Origin: Polyangia bacterium | GTDB lineage: Bacteria; Myxococcota_A; Polyangia; Fen-1088 | Reading direction: 5' to 3' | Length of the DNA: 64,000 nt | Assembly (NCBI GenBank): GCA_036268875.1 | Contig: DATATI010000095.1 | Coordinates: 1 to 64,000 of the forward strand | In this document: positions 30,520-42,578 of the stretch, one piece after another | Layout: each line of letters starts with the position of its first letter | Position numbering within the stretch: position 1 is the stretch's first letter | The notes under the pieces: model-generated | Told to the model about the DNA's origin: nothing | What the model saw: the letters and a program-made list of their open reading frames with translations, nothing else | Database searches by the model: none | Position numbers and translations under genes: made by a program

Positions 30520-31914
30520 ATGGCTGATCTGGTGCAGTTGCGGCGAAAATCGCCGGTTTCGGACGCCGCCGGCGCGGTCGGCGGCGCCGCCAGCCCGTCG
30601 CGCCGCCTGGCCTACGTCGAGACCTACGGCTGCCAGATGAACGTCGCGGACACCGAGATGATGATGGGTTTGCTCCACGGCGCCGGCTACGCCCGCACCG
30701 ACGACGCCGCGGCCGCCGACCTGATCTTGCTGAACACCTGCGCCGTGCGCGAAAAAGCCGAGGATCGCGTCTTCGCCCGCGCCAGCATGCTGGCCGCCGC
30801 GCACAAGGGCCGCCCGGGCGTCGTCCTGGGCGTCACCGGCTGCATGGCCGAGCATTTGAAAGAGACCATTCACGAACGAGCCCCGTACGTCGATCTGGTG
30901 ATCGGCCCCGACGGATACCGCCGCCTGGTCGAACACATCGAGACCGCCCGCGCCGGCGCAGCGGTGCAAGACACCACGCTTGATCGCTATGAAACCTACG
31001 AAGGCCTGGATCCAGCGCGCCCGATGACCGGCGGGGTGACTGGCCACATCACGATCCAGCGCGGCTGTGACAAATTCTGCACCTTCTGCGTGGTGCCCTA
31101 CACGCGTGGCCGCGAGCGCGGCACGCCCCCGCGCGAGGTCCTGCGCCAGGCGCGGGCCATGGCCGCGGCGGGCTACAAAGAAATTCAGCTCCTCGGACAG
31201 ACGGTGAACTCGTATCAATACGAAGAGGTGGGGTTCGCCGAGCTGCTGCGCGCGGTGGCCACCGTCGAGGGCATCGAACGCATTCGCTTCATGTCGCCCT
31301 ACCCGCTGGATTTTTCGTCGGCGGTGATCGCCGCCATGGCCGATACACCCAAGGTGGCGCGCCACGTTCACCTGCCGCTGCAGACCGCCGCCGACAGCGT
31401 GCTCGGACGCATGCGCCGCGGCTATCGTTACGACGACTTTCGCCGCCTGGTCGGCGCGCTGCGGGCGGCCCTGCCCGACGTCGCCATCAGCACCGATCTG
31501 CTGATCGGTTTTTGCGACGAGACCGAGGACGAGTTCGCCACCATCCTGCGCGCCCAAGAAGAGCTGCGCTTCGATTCGGCGTTCATGTTCGCCTACTCCG
31601 AACGCGCCGGCACGGTCGCCGCCCGCAAGATGCCCGACACCGTCGACGAAGAAACCAAGCAGCGGCGCCTGGCGGCGGTGATCGCCGTCCAGCATCGCAT
31701 CAGCGGCGAGATCATGGCCGCCCAGATCGGCAAGCGCGAACGGGTGTTGATCGACCACCTCTCCAAGCGCTCGGCGACCGAGTTTCTGGCCCGCACCAGC
31801 GGCTACCGCTCGGTGCTGGTTCCGGCCGGTCCGGGCGTCGAACCGGGCGCGTTCGTCGACGTGGAGATCGTGCGCGCCACGCCGGCCACGCTGTTCGGCC
31901 GGGTCTGCGCCTAG
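30520..31914 (+). CDS. miaB: tRNA-2-methylthio-N6-isopentenyladenosine synthase MiaB
   Basis: This 464-residue methylthiotransferase adds the 2-methylthio group to i6A37 of tRNA. The N-terminal UPF0004 domain has the three auxiliary-cluster cysteines in ETYGCQMN (Cys38), LLNTCAVRE and GVTGCMAE. The radical-SAM motif is RGCDKFCTFCVVPYTRG. A C-terminal TRAM domain starts near residue 400. ATG 30520 is chosen because the frame further upstream overlaps the divergent outer-membrane gene and lacks homology. About 25 Ala/Gly/Ser residues precede the conserved domain. The start codons of the two divergent genes are only 73 bases apart. Confidence 0.95.
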   Translation: MADLVQLRRKSPVSDAAGAVGGAASPSRRLAYVETYGCQMNVADTEMMMGLLHGAGYARTDDAAAADLILLNTCAVREKAEDRVFARASMLAAAHKGRPGVVLGVTGCMAEHLKETIHERAPYVDLVIGPDGYRRLVEHIETARAGAAVQDTTLDRYETYEGLDPARPMTGGVTGHITIQRGCDKFCTFCVVPYTRGRERGTPPREVLRQARAMAAAGYKEIQLLGQTVNSYQYEEVGFAELLRAVATVEGIERIRFMSPYPLDFSSAVIAAMADTPKVARHVHLPLQTAADSVLGRMRRGYRYDDFRRLVGALRAALPDVAISTDLLIGFCDETEDEFATILRAQEELRFDSAFMFAYSERAGTVAARKMPDTVDEETKQRRLAAVIAVQHRISGEIMAAQIGKRERVLIDHLSKRSATEFLARTSGYRSVLVPAGPGVEPGAFVDVEIVRATPATLFGRVCA

Positions 31915-31946
31915 GCGGGCGGCGCGCCCACCCGTTTGACCGGCGG

Positions 31947-31975
31947 TTGACCGGGCCGCGCGGGCCTGCTTTAAT
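31947..31975 (+). promoter_or_regulatory. Strong promoter of the ArsR-methyltransferase/metH operon
   Basis: TTGACC (31947-31952), a 17-base spacer, then TTTAAT (31970-31975), matching the sigma-70 consensus at 5 of 6 positions in each box. A TTGACCGG direct repeat (31936-31943 and 31947-31954) overlaps the -35 box. Confidence 0.65.
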
Positions 31976-32001
31976 ATACGTTCATCAGGATAGACGGATA
32001 T
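31974..32001. promoter_or_regulatory. Candidate operator dyad over the transcription start
   Basis: ATATACGT (31974-31981), 12 bases, then ACGGATAT (31994-32001): the arms match at 7 of 8 positions. It overlaps the end of the -10 box, the expected transcription start and the ATG at 32000, so a bound repressor would block the operon. The ArsR-type protein encoded here is the obvious candidate binder. Confidence 0.45.
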
Positions 32002-32935
32002 GCAGACGCTCGCCGCCACCACCGATCTCTTGCAGCTGTTCGCCGAGCCCTCGCGGGTGCGGCTGGCGGCGCTGCTGGCGGAGCACGAGCTGACGGTGAA
32101 CGACCTCACCAGCATCACGCAGCTCGGCCAGTCGCGGGTGTCCACCCACCTCGGCAAGCTGCGCGAGGCCGGCGTGCTGTGTGACCGGCGGGCGGGCGGG
32201 TCGACGTATTACCGTCTGAACAACGGCCAGATGCCTGCGGCGGCGCGCCAGGTGTGGACGCTGATCGCCGGCGATCTGCGCGACCAGCTGGTGGAGGTCG
32301 ATCGCCAGCGCTGCGCCGCCCTGCTGGCGGCGCGCCAGAAGACCGCGCGCTGGCCCGACACGGTAGCCGGCGAGATGGAACGGCACTACTCGCCGGGACG
32401 GACCTGGGAGTCGCTGGGCCGCGGCCTGCTCGGTCTTTTGCGCCTCGGCGACACACTGGACGCCGGCGCCGGCGATGGCGCCACCGCGCAGCTCATCGCC
32501 CCGCACGCCAGATCGGTCACCTGCCTCGATCAAAGCGAGACCCTGATCCAGGCGGCGCGCACCCGCCTGGCCGGATTTTCCAACGTGCGCTTTCAGATCG
32601 GCGATCTGCACGATCTGCCCTTTCCTGACCGCAGCTTTGACGATGTCCTGCTGTTCAACGTCCTGACCGCGCTGGCCATGCCGGCCCGCGCGCTGGGCGA
32701 ATGTGCGCGCGTGCTGCGCCCCGGTGGCCGCCTGGCCCTGGTGACGCTGGCCCAGCACGCGCACCAGGACGTCACCAGCGCCTACGCGCACCGCCACGCC
32801 GGCTTTGCCCCGGCGACCCTGAGAAAAATGCTGAAAAAAGCCCACCTGGACGTAGAACAGTGCGAAATCACCGTCCGCGAACGCCGCGCGCCTTATTTCC
32901 AGGTCGTCACCGCGCTCGGGCGCCGAAGCAAATAG
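32000..32935 (+). CDS. ArsR-family regulator fused to a SAM-dependent methyltransferase domain
   Basis: This 311-residue fusion has a winged-helix ArsR domain at about residues 1-90 (LFAEPSRVRLAALLAEHELTV, with the recognition helix in LGQSRVSTHLGKLREAG). A class I methyltransferase domain follows at about 130-300, with the SAM motif LDAGAGDGATAQL. No ArsR metal-binding cysteine motif is seen. Proteins of this architecture commonly sit beside methyl-cycle genes, and metH follows 25 bases downstream. The likely role is to sense SAM or S-adenosylhomocysteine through the methyltransferase-like domain and repress its own operon; that is inference. ATG 32000 lies within a candidate operator. Confidence 0.88.
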   Translation: MQTLAATTDLLQLFAEPSRVRLAALLAEHELTVNDLTSITQLGQSRVSTHLGKLREAGVLCDRRAGGSTYYRLNNGQMPAAARQVWTLIAGDLRDQLVEVDRQRCAALLAARQKTARWPDTVAGEMERHYSPGRTWESLGRGLLGLLRLGDTLDAGAGDGATAQLIAPHARSVTCLDQSETLIQAARTRLAGFSNVRFQIGDLHDLPFPDRSFDDVLLFNVLTALAMPARALGECARVLRPGGRLALVTLAQHAHQDVTSAYAHRHAGFAPATLRKMLKKAHLDVEQCEITVRERRAPYFQVVTALGRRSK

Positions 32936-32960
32936 AAACACCCAATAAGAACCATCAACG

Positions 32961-36656
<3,696 letters not shown>

Positions 36657-36671
36657 CCGTCGACCGATTCG

Positions 36672-36700
36672 TTGACATTCCCGAGGGGCGAACGTACGTT
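36672..36700 (+). promoter_or_regulatory. Probable promoter of the Pal-like lipoprotein gene
   Basis: A perfect TTGACA (36672-36677), 17 bases, then TACGTT (36695-36700), followed by the GGAGGA ribosome site and ATG 36725. Confidence 0.5.
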
Positions 36701-36724
36701 TCGGCCCTCGTGGAGGATCAAAAC

Positions 36725-37498
36725 ATGCGCAGGACTGTCCTGAACGCGACCACCCCGCTGCTGGCGGCGCTGGTCATTGCTGCTGTGGCTGTTGTTGTTC
36801 CTGCTTGTAAACCCGACTACCCGTCTTGCGACAAAGACGAGCAGTGCCACGACAAAGAGTTCTGCGTGGAGCACAAATGCCAGCAGTGCCGGCAGTCGTC
36901 GGACTGCGGCGCCGGCCGCCAGTGCAACGCCGGCAAGTGCGAGGCCATCCCCGGTTACTGCACCAGCAAATCCCAGTGCCCAGCCAACCAGGAGTGCATC
37001 GCCAACCACTGCCGGCCCTGCGCCGCCAACAGCGAGTGCCCCGGCGGTGGCAAGTGCGTCAACGGCACCTGCACCGCCAAGAAGCCGTGCAAGACCGAGA
37101 ACGACTGCGCGCAGAACGAGGACTGCGTGGAAGGCTTCTGCGTGGCCGAGCGCCCGGCGGCGCCCCCGCCCCAGCAGTGCGCGCTGGATCCAGTGTACTT
37201 CGACTTTAACGAATCGGCGCTGACCACCGACGCCACCGCCCGCCTGGCCGTCGACGCCGATTGCCTGAAGAAGGTCGGCCGCGCCGCCACCCTGGTCGGA
37301 CACACCGACCCGCGCGGCACCGAAGAATACAACCTGGCCCTGTCCGAAAAGCGCAGCCAGTCGGTGCGCGATCACCTCGGCCGGCTGGGCATCGACGGAA
37401 CCAAGATGATCACCCTGCCGCGCGGGGCGCTGGACGCCAAAGGCACCGATGAACCAAGCTGGGCGCAGGATCGCCGTGTCGACTTCACCTGGCGGTGA
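36725..37498 (+). CDS. Pal/OmpA-type lipoprotein with Cys-rich repeats
   Basis: This 257-residue lipoprotein has a signal ending VVVPAC (Cys28). Four or five short Cys-rich units follow (about 34-140), each like C-x-n-CxxxxxC-x-n-C, for example CHDKEFCVEHKC. A Pro-rich joint leads to an OmpA/Pal peptidoglycan-binding domain (about 155-257, VYFDFNESALT, VGHTDPRGTEEYN, QDRRVDF). Pal domains bind peptidoglycan from the outer membrane. The Cys-rich insert is not part of ordinary Pal and may be an extracytoplasmic binding module held by disulfides. GGAGGA precedes ATG 36725. It overlaps the CpoB-like gene downstream, so the pair recalls pal-ybgF, but no tolB, tolA, tolQ or tolR gene is present. 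Confidence 0.87.
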   Translation: MRRTVLNATTPLLAALVIAAVAVVVPACKPDYPSCDKDEQCHDKEFCVEHKCQQCRQSSDCGAGRQCNAGKCEAIPGYCTSKSQCPANQECIANHCRPCAANSECPGGGKCVNGTCTAKKPCKTENDCAQNEDCVEGFCVAERPAAPPPQQCALDPVYFDFNESALTTDATARLAVDADCLKKVGRAATLVGHTDPRGTEEYNLALSEKRSQSVRDHLGRLGIDGTKMITLPRGALDAKGTDEPSWAQDRRVDFTWR

Positions 37499-38369
37499 GC
37501 GGCAACTGGCGCGACGAGGGACGGGGCGATCGCACTTCGGGTCGTCGGGCGGCGCCCTGCCCCGTCTGCTGGTTCTGCTGGGCCTAGTCGGCGGCGCAGT
37601 TTTGCCCGCCGCCTGCGTGACCAGCGGCGAAGGCGACAAGATGAAGACCGAGCTCGGTGATCTTCGCGCGCGGCTGGACGACATCGACAAGCGCGACGCC
37701 GAATACAAAGAACAGGTGGCCCGGCTGCGCAAGGTGCTGGATCAGGCCACCGCGCTTTTGACCCGCAATTCGGCCGACGTGGGGGCGAAGGCAGCCAAGG
37801 CCGAGACGGACATCGCCGCTCTGCAAGGACGCATCGAGGAGCTCACCCACGCCCAGGACCAGCGCGACCGCCAGAACACCGACGACCGCACCCAGCTGAA
37901 CAACCGCCTGGCCGCGCTGGAGCAGACCCAGACCAAGATCGTCGACAAGGTGGCCCCGTCGCTGCCCGACGACAAGGACCAGCTGTGGCAGCAAGCGTCG
38001 TCGCGCCTGAGCGGCGGCCAGCGCGACGAGGGCCGGCGGTTCTATCGGGTCTTCATCCAGCGTTTCCCGCAGGACCCGCGCGCGTCGCAGGCCTACCTGG
38101 CCATCGGCAATTCGTTCGTCGCCGAGAGCAAGTACCCGAACGCCGCCGCTGAGTTTCAGAAGATTCTGGACGTCTATCCGCGCTCGCCGGAGGTGCCCGA
38201 GGCGATGTGGCAGCTCTCCTCGGCTTTCGTCCAGCTGAAGTTTTGCACCGACGCGCGGGCCCTGCTGTCGGACCTGGTCAAGCGCTATCCCCGCTCGCCA
38301 CGCGCCGCGGAAGCCAAGAGCCAGATCAAGCAGCTCGGCAAGATGCCGAAGAGTTCCTGTACAAGCTAG
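37449..38369 (+). CDS. CpoB/YbgF-like lipoprotein with coiled coil and TPR
   Basis: This protein of up to 306 residues has a signal ending VLPAAC (Cys56), a long coiled coil (about 65-170, heptad-like LGDLRARLDDIDKRD), and a C-terminal tetratricopeptide region (about 185-300, FPQDPRASQAYLAIGNSF, YPRSPEVPEAMWQL). This is the layout of CpoB/YbgF, which links peptidoglycan synthesis to Tol-Pal. ATG 37449 overlaps the preceding gene by 50 bases; GTG 37476 is an alternative with a shorter overlap. Its stop shares CTAG with the convergent thiE stop. Confidence 0.86.
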   Translation: MNQAGRRIAVSTSPGGERQLARRGTGRSHFGSSGGALPRLLVLLGLVGGAVLPAACVTSGEGDKMKTELGDLRARLDDIDKRDAEYKEQVARLRKVLDQATALLTRNSADVGAKAAKAETDIAALQGRIEELTHAQDQRDRQNTDDRTQLNNRLAALEQTQTKIVDKVAPSLPDDKDQLWQQASSRLSGGQRDEGRRFYRVFIQRFPQDPRASQAYLAIGNSFVAESKYPNAAAEFQKILDVYPRSPEVPEAMWQLSSAFVQLKFCTDARALLSDLVKRYPRSPRAAEAKSQIKQLGKMPKSSCTS

Positions 38370-39016
38370 CCGGCGAACGGCGCGGCGACCTGGCGGGCAG
38401 CGGTGGTGGGGTCGGCGGCTTTGTTCACGGCGGCGATGACCGCGGCAGCGGACGCGCCGGCGGCGGCGACGGCGGCGACGCTATCCACGGTGATGCCGCC
38501 GATGGCGACCACCGGAACGGAAACCGTGCGGCAGACCGCGGCCAGCGCTTCGACGCCGACGATCGGATCGGGGTTTTCTTTGCTGGCCGTCCCGAAGACC
38601 GGGCCGAAGGCGATGTAGTCGGCGCCGGCCGCAGCCGCGACACACGCCTGTTCGAAATTGTGGGTGGAGATCCCGATGACGATCGTCCGACCGGTTGAAC
38701 GCAGCACCGCCTGCGCGTCGGCGAGCGGCAGATCCTCCTGGCCCAGGTGCACGACGTCGGCGCCCACCGCCAGCGCAACGTCCAATCGATCGTTCACGCA
38801 AAACGGCACGCCGGCGGCGCGACACACCGGCAGGAGCAGCCGCGCCCCGTCGCACAGAGCGGCCGCATCGCTGCCTTTCGCCCGCAGCTGCAGGCAGCAG
38901 GGCCGCGCGGCCAGCAGGGCACGGGCGCGTGCCACCAGCGCCGCGCCACCGCCGATGCCGACTGGATCCGGGTTCACGTCGACGATGGCGTAGTACCCCC
39001 GCAGCGCGGTCGTCAT
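38366..39016 (-). CDS. thiE: Thiamine-phosphate synthase
   Basis: This 216-residue TIM-barrel enzyme couples HET-P... (thiazole phosphate) and HMP pyrophosphate to thiamine phosphate. Family marks are LQLRAKGSD near residue 41, [26 protein letters not shown] near 72-97 with the Mg-binding aspartates, and [12 protein letters not shown] near 136. Near residue 160 comes [13 protein letters not shown] 39016 begins the domain. The frame stays open far upstream across uvrB, but that is the uvrB antisense frame. It starts only 18 bases from the divergent uvrB start. No other thiamine gene and no TPP riboswitch is visible here. Confidence 0.93.
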   Translation of the reverse strand: MTTALRGYYAIVDVNPDPVGIGGGAALVARARALLAARPCCLQLRAKGSDAAALCDGARLLLPVCRAAGVPFCVNDRLDVALAVGADVVHLGQEDLPLADAQAVLRSTGRTIVIGISTHNFEQACVAAAAGADYIAFGPVFGTASKENPDPIVGVEALAAVCRTVSVPVVAIGGITVDSVAAVAAAGASAAAVIAAVNKAADPTTAARQVAAPFAG

Positions 39017-39034
39017 CGCGTACACTATAGCGCC

Positions 39035-41035
39035 TTGCCCACGCCGTTCCGCCTCCAGACCGAGCTGCGCCCGATGGGGGACCAGCCGCGCGCCATCGAC
39101 GAGCTCTGCACCGGCGTCAAGCGCGGCGATCCGTCGCAGGTGCTGCTGGGGATCACCGGCAGCGGCAAGACGTTCACCGTCGCCCACGTGGTGGAACAAA
39201 TCCAGCGCCCGACCCTGGTCATCGCCCACAACAAGACCCTGGCGCACCAGCTCTACGGCGAGTTCAAGGCGCTGTTCCCCGACAACGCCATCCACTACTT
39301 CGTCAGCTACTACGACTACTACCAGCCGGAAGCCTACGTCCCATCGACGGACACGTACATCGAGAAGGATTCGCTGATCAACGAAGAGATAGACCGCATG
39401 CGCCACGCCGCGACGTACGCGTTGCTCACCCGGCGCGACGTCCTGATCGTGGCGTCGGTGTCTTGCATCTACGGCATCGGCGCGGCGGAGGCGTACCTCG
39501 GCATGAAGATCGATCTCGCCCGCGGCGTGGAGGTGCGGCGCGACGCCGTCCTGCGCCGTCTGGTCGAGATTCAATACGAACGCAACGACGTCGATTTTTC
39601 GCGCGGCACGTTCCGGGTGCGCGGTGACTCGGTGGAAATTTTCCCCGCTTACGAGCGCGAAAAGGCCATCCGCATCGAATGGTGGGGCGACGAGATCGAG
39701 ACCATCTCCGAGGTCGATCCGCTGCGCGGCAAGGTCCTGCGCAAGGTCGACGAGGTGTCGATCTTCCCGGGCTCGCACTACGTGACGCCGGCCGATCGGC
39801 TGACCAAGGCGATGGCCGGGATCAAAGAAGAACTGCGTCCGCGCCTGATGGAGCTCAAGCAGCAAAACAAGCTGGTGGAAGAGCAGCGGCTGCAGCAGCG
39901 CACGCTTTACGACCTCGAGATGCTGGAACAGATGGGTCGCTGCAAGGGGATCGAGAACTACTCGCGCCATCTGTCGGGCCGCGCGCCGGGCGAGCCGCCG
40001 CCCACGCTGCTGGATTACTTCCCGAAGGACTACATGCTGTTCGTCGACGAATCGCACCAGACGGTGCCGCAGATCGCCGCCATGTACAAAGGCGACCGCT
40101 CGCGCAAGGAAACCCTGGTCGAGTTCGGCTTTCGTCTGCCGTCGGCGCTGGACAATCGGCCGCTGCGTTTCGACGAATGGGAGGCGCGCGCGCCGCAGAC
40201 CGTGTACGTGTCGGCCACGCCGGCCGACTATGAGATGAGACAGGCCCAGGGCGTGTTCGTCGAGCAGATCATCCGCCCCACCGGTCTGCTGGATCCGGAG
40301 ATCGAGGTGCGGCCGGTGGGCTCGCAGGTCGACGATCTGCTGGGCGAGATCCGCGAGCGGGTGAAATCCGGCGAGCGCGTGCTGGTGACGACGTTGACCA
40401 AGCGCATGGCCGAGGACCTGACCGAGTACTACACCGAGCTGGGCGTGCGGGTGCGCTATCTGCACTCGGACATCGACACCCTGGAACGCATCGAGATCTT
40501 GCGCGACCTGCGCCTGGGCGAATTCGACGTGCTGGTCGGGATCAATTTGCTGCGCGAGGGTCTCGACCTGCCGGAGGTGTCGCTGGTGGCCATCCTCGAC
40601 GCCGACAAGGAAGGCTTCCTGCGCGCCGAGCGCTCGCTGATCCAGACCATCGGCCGCGCCGCCCGCAACGTGCACGGCAAGGTGATCATGTACGCCGACC
40701 GCGAGACCGACTCGATGAAGAAGGCGCTGGACGTGACGGCCACCCGACGGAGGACGCAGGCGGCGTACAACAAGGAACACGGGATCACGCCGAAGACCAT
40801 CCAGAAGGCCATCGCCGACCTGGCGGGCACCGCGCAGGACGACTTCGTCGATCTCACCAAGCCGCTCAAGAAGTCGAAAACCTCGGACATCCCGCTCGAG
40901 GAACTGCCGCAGATCCTGTCGGCGATGAAAAAAGAGATGTTCGATCTTTCGGAGGCGCTGGAGTTCGAAAAGGCGGCGGTCATCCGCGACAAGATCAAAG
41001 AGCTGGAGGAAGTCCAGCTGGCCGTCTCTGGATAG
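39035..41035 (+). CDS. uvrB: UvrB, excinuclease ABC subunit B
   Basis: This 666-residue helicase-like subunit of nucleotide excision repair has Walker A GITGSGKT (residues 39-46), the damage-verifying beta hairpin [10 protein letters not shown] (about 92-101), DESHQ and the later helicase motifs [14 protein letters not shown] and QTIGRAARN. The C-terminal UvrC-binding UVR motif ends near the stop ([14 protein letters not shown]). TTG 39035 is chosen because it sits at the family N-terminus ([14 protein letters not shown]); the open frame upstream is antisense to thiE. There is no ribosome site before the TTG, and a TACACT/TATAG-like sequence lies 10-15 bases upstream, so the message may be leaderless. 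Confidence 0.96.
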   Translation: MPTPFRLQTELRPMGDQPRAIDELCTGVKRGDPSQVLLGITGSGKTFTVAHVVEQIQRPTLVIAHNKTLAHQLYGEFKALFPDNAIHYFVSYYDYYQPEAYVPSTDTYIEKDSLINEEIDRMRHAATYALLTRRDVLIVASVSCIYGIGAAEAYLGMKIDLARGVEVRRDAVLRRLVEIQYERNDVDFSRGTFRVRGDSVEIFPAYEREKAIRIEWWGDEIETISEVDPLRGKVLRKVDEVSIFPGSHYVTPADRLTKAMAGIKEELRPRLMELKQQNKLVEEQRLQQRTLYDLEMLEQMGRCKGIENYSRHLSGRAPGEPPPTLLDYFPKDYMLFVDESHQTVPQIAAMYKGDRSRKETLVEFGFRLPSALDNRPLRFDEWEARAPQTVYVSATPADYEMRQAQGVFVEQIIRPTGLLDPEIEVRPVGSQVDDLLGEIRERVKSGERVLVTTLTKRMAEDLTEYYTELGVRVRYLHSDIDTLERIEILRDLRLGEFDVLVGINLLREGLDLPEVSLVAILDADKEGFLRAERSLIQTIGRAARNVHGKVIMYADRETDSMKKALDVTATRRRTQAAYNKEHGITPKTIQKAIADLAGTAQDDFVDLTKPLKKSKTSDIPLEELPQILSAMKKEMFDLSEALEFEKAAVIRDKIKELEEVQLAVSG

Positions 41036-41060
41036 GCGTGCGGCGCGCCGGCGGCGCCGT

Positions 41061-41678
41061 TCAGTCGGCGGCGAACAGCAGGCGCCAGATCGGCGTCCCT
41101 TCGTCCACGCACTGGCGCTCGCGGCGCGAACAGGCGGCGTAGGGATTGCCGCGATGGAAGCTCCACGGGCCGACGACGTTGCGCAGCCGGCCGGCGGGCT
41201 CGCCTTCCAGCGTGGCCATCGCTTCCAGGGCGATGGCGAAAATGTCGGTCTGCACGAAGATCTCGCCACCTGGAGTCAGCGCCGCCACCATGTCCGCGGC
41301 CAGCCCGGCCGAGACCACCCGCCGTTTGTGCTGGCGCGACTTCCACCACGGGTCGGGGAAGTTCACGAAGAACCGCCGCACCGACGCCGGCGCGAACAGC
41401 CGCGGCATGTCCACCGACATGTTGGCGAAGACGCTCTCCACGTTGGGCAGGCCCTCGGCCCGGCAGGCTTTATTCGCGCGAGCCACCACCTCGCGCCGGA
41501 TCTCGACGCCCACGCAGTGGCGTTGCCGATCGGCGCGGGCGCGATCCATCAAGAAGTGCGCCTCGGCCGAGCCGAGCTCGACCTCGAGGTCGCTGCCGGA
41601 CGGCGCCAACACCGGCGCTACGTCGATCTCCAGCAGATCGGACTTCAGCGGGTTGACGTGCTGGCGGACGCGGCGCAT
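41061..41678 (-). CDS. trmB: tRNA (guanine-N7-)-methyltransferase
   Basis: This 205-residue methyltransferase forms m7G46 in tRNA. The SAM site (LEVELGSAEAHFL, about residues 31-43) is slightly unlike the usual glycine-rich loop. The family signature NFPDPWWKSRQHKRRVV (about 110-126) and QTDIF near 145 are intact. It lies 21 bases downstream of the transaldolase-like gene and is the last gene of the leftward rpmH-yidC operon as far as can be seen. Confidence 0.92.
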   Translation of the reverse strand: MRRVRQHVNPLKSDLLEIDVAPVLAPSGSDLEVELGSAEAHFLMDRARADRQRHCVGVEIRREVVARANKACRAEGLPNVESVFANMSVDMPRLFAPASVRRFFVNFPDPWWKSRQHKRRVVSAGLAADMVAALTPGGEIFVQTDIFAIALEAMATLEGEPAGRLRNVVGPWSFHRGNPYAACSRRERQCVDEGTPIWRLLFAAD

Positions 41679-41699
41679 GTGATGAAAAACAACCGCCGT

Positions 41700-42323
41700 T
41701 CAAGAACGGGCCGCGTCGGCGAGCGCGCGCCGATCGCCAGCCAGCAATCTCTGCAGCGCCGCGAAGACCACGCTGACCGCGTCAGCGCCGCCGCTGGCCG
41801 CCTCCAGCGCCTGTCCGGAGCGCGACAGCGGCCCCAAAAGCACGCTGGTCTCCCGCGCGTAGGTGCGGCGGGTTCCGTCGGCCATGCGCGCGGCGTTCAG
41901 CACCGGCCCTTCGCCCTGGCCATCGATAAATGCCGGCGAGACCCAGCGGGCGCCGGCCCGCGCACCCCGCTCGACGTCGGCGGGCGATCGGCAGTCGACG
42001 GCGTGCGGGGCCACCCCGCGGGCGGTGCAGCGGCTCATCGCTTCCCAACCGTCCGGGGTGGCGGGAAAGGCGGGCACCAGATTGGGCCCCAGGGCGGACA
42101 ACGCCGCGGCGTCGTCCAGCATGGCGGGCAGCCCGGCCGCCGCCCGCACCGACACGCTGACCGGACCCGAGCAGGACGCCGCGATGGCCTCCAGCAAGAC
42201 GCGGCGGCCGACGTCGTCCAGCGCCGCCAGCGCCGCTGGCGGCACGGTGATCCCGGCGATCACCCCACGCTTGCCTTCCTGCCTGATCTCGTCGAGGTCG
42301 CCGCTGTGAAGAAAGACCTTCAT
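41700..42323 (-). CDS. Fructose-6-phosphate-aldolase/transaldolase-like protein lacking catalytic residues
   Basis: This 207-residue protein aligns without gaps to the first 90 residues of small transaldolases (FSA/TalC), starting MKVFLHSGDLDEIR. The catalytic positions are all changed: Asp6 is His6, Asn28 of TTNPS is Pro28 in TVPPA, and the Schiff-base Lys85 of VVKVP is Ala85 in VPAFP. Later fold cues remain (AGARWVSPAF). It is therefore probably a non-catalytic relative with a binding or structural role, or a different chemistry. Its ATG overlaps the stop of the coiled-coil gene (ATGA), and trmB follows after 21 bases, so it belongs to the yidC operon. The gene is intact and codon use is like its neighbours. 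Confidence 0.75.
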   Translation of the reverse strand: MKVFLHSGDLDEIRQEGKRGVIAGITVPPAALAALDDVGRRVLLEAIAASCSGPVSVSVRAAAGLPAMLDDAAALSALGPNLVPAFPATPDGWEAMSRCTARGVAPHAVDCRSPADVERGARAGARWVSPAFIDGQGEGPVLNAARMADGTRRTYARETSVLLGPLSRSGQALEAASGGADAVSVVFAALQRLLAGDRRALADAARS

Positions 42324-42541
42324 CTCCCGCCGCGCTCGGGATCTTCGTAGTCCAGCGCCTCGAAGTTCAGCTCGGACTCGTCGACGGGCCCGGATTCTTC
42401 GCCAGCCTCGTCCTCGAACAGCAGCGGCACGTCTTCTTCTTCCAGGGACTGGCGCAGCGCCGCCACTCGGCCGGCGATCGCCTCCAGTCGTCGGCGCGAA
42501 TCGGCGACCGCGCGCTCGAGTTCGACCAACCGCTCACCCAT
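42320..42541 (-). CDS. Small coiled-coil acidic protein
   Basis: This 73-residue protein starts MGERLVELERAVADSRRR. A predicted helical coiled coil (about residues 2-33) is followed by a very acidic tail (EEEDVPLLFEDEAGEE, EALDYEDPERG). It is not a family I can name. ATG 42541 lies 37 bases after yidC; an alternative ATG at 42619 lies inside the yidC 3' end. Neither has a clear ribosome site. Its stop overlaps the next gene's ATG, so translation is likely coupled with the transaldolase-like gene. Confidence 0.6.
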   Translation of the reverse strand: MGERLVELERAVADSRRRLEAIAGRVAALRQSLEEEDVPLLFEDEAGEESGPVDESELNFEALDYEDPERGGR

Positions 42542-42578
42542 AGCGGCAAAAATACCACGGATCGGCGCCGCTGCGCCG

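Noticed and set aside
39017-41269. Minus-strand open frame extending thiE upstream across the whole of uvrB
   Set aside because: Only the 216 residues from ATG 39016 look like thiamine-phosphate synthase; the rest is antisense to intact uvrB and trmB sequence.
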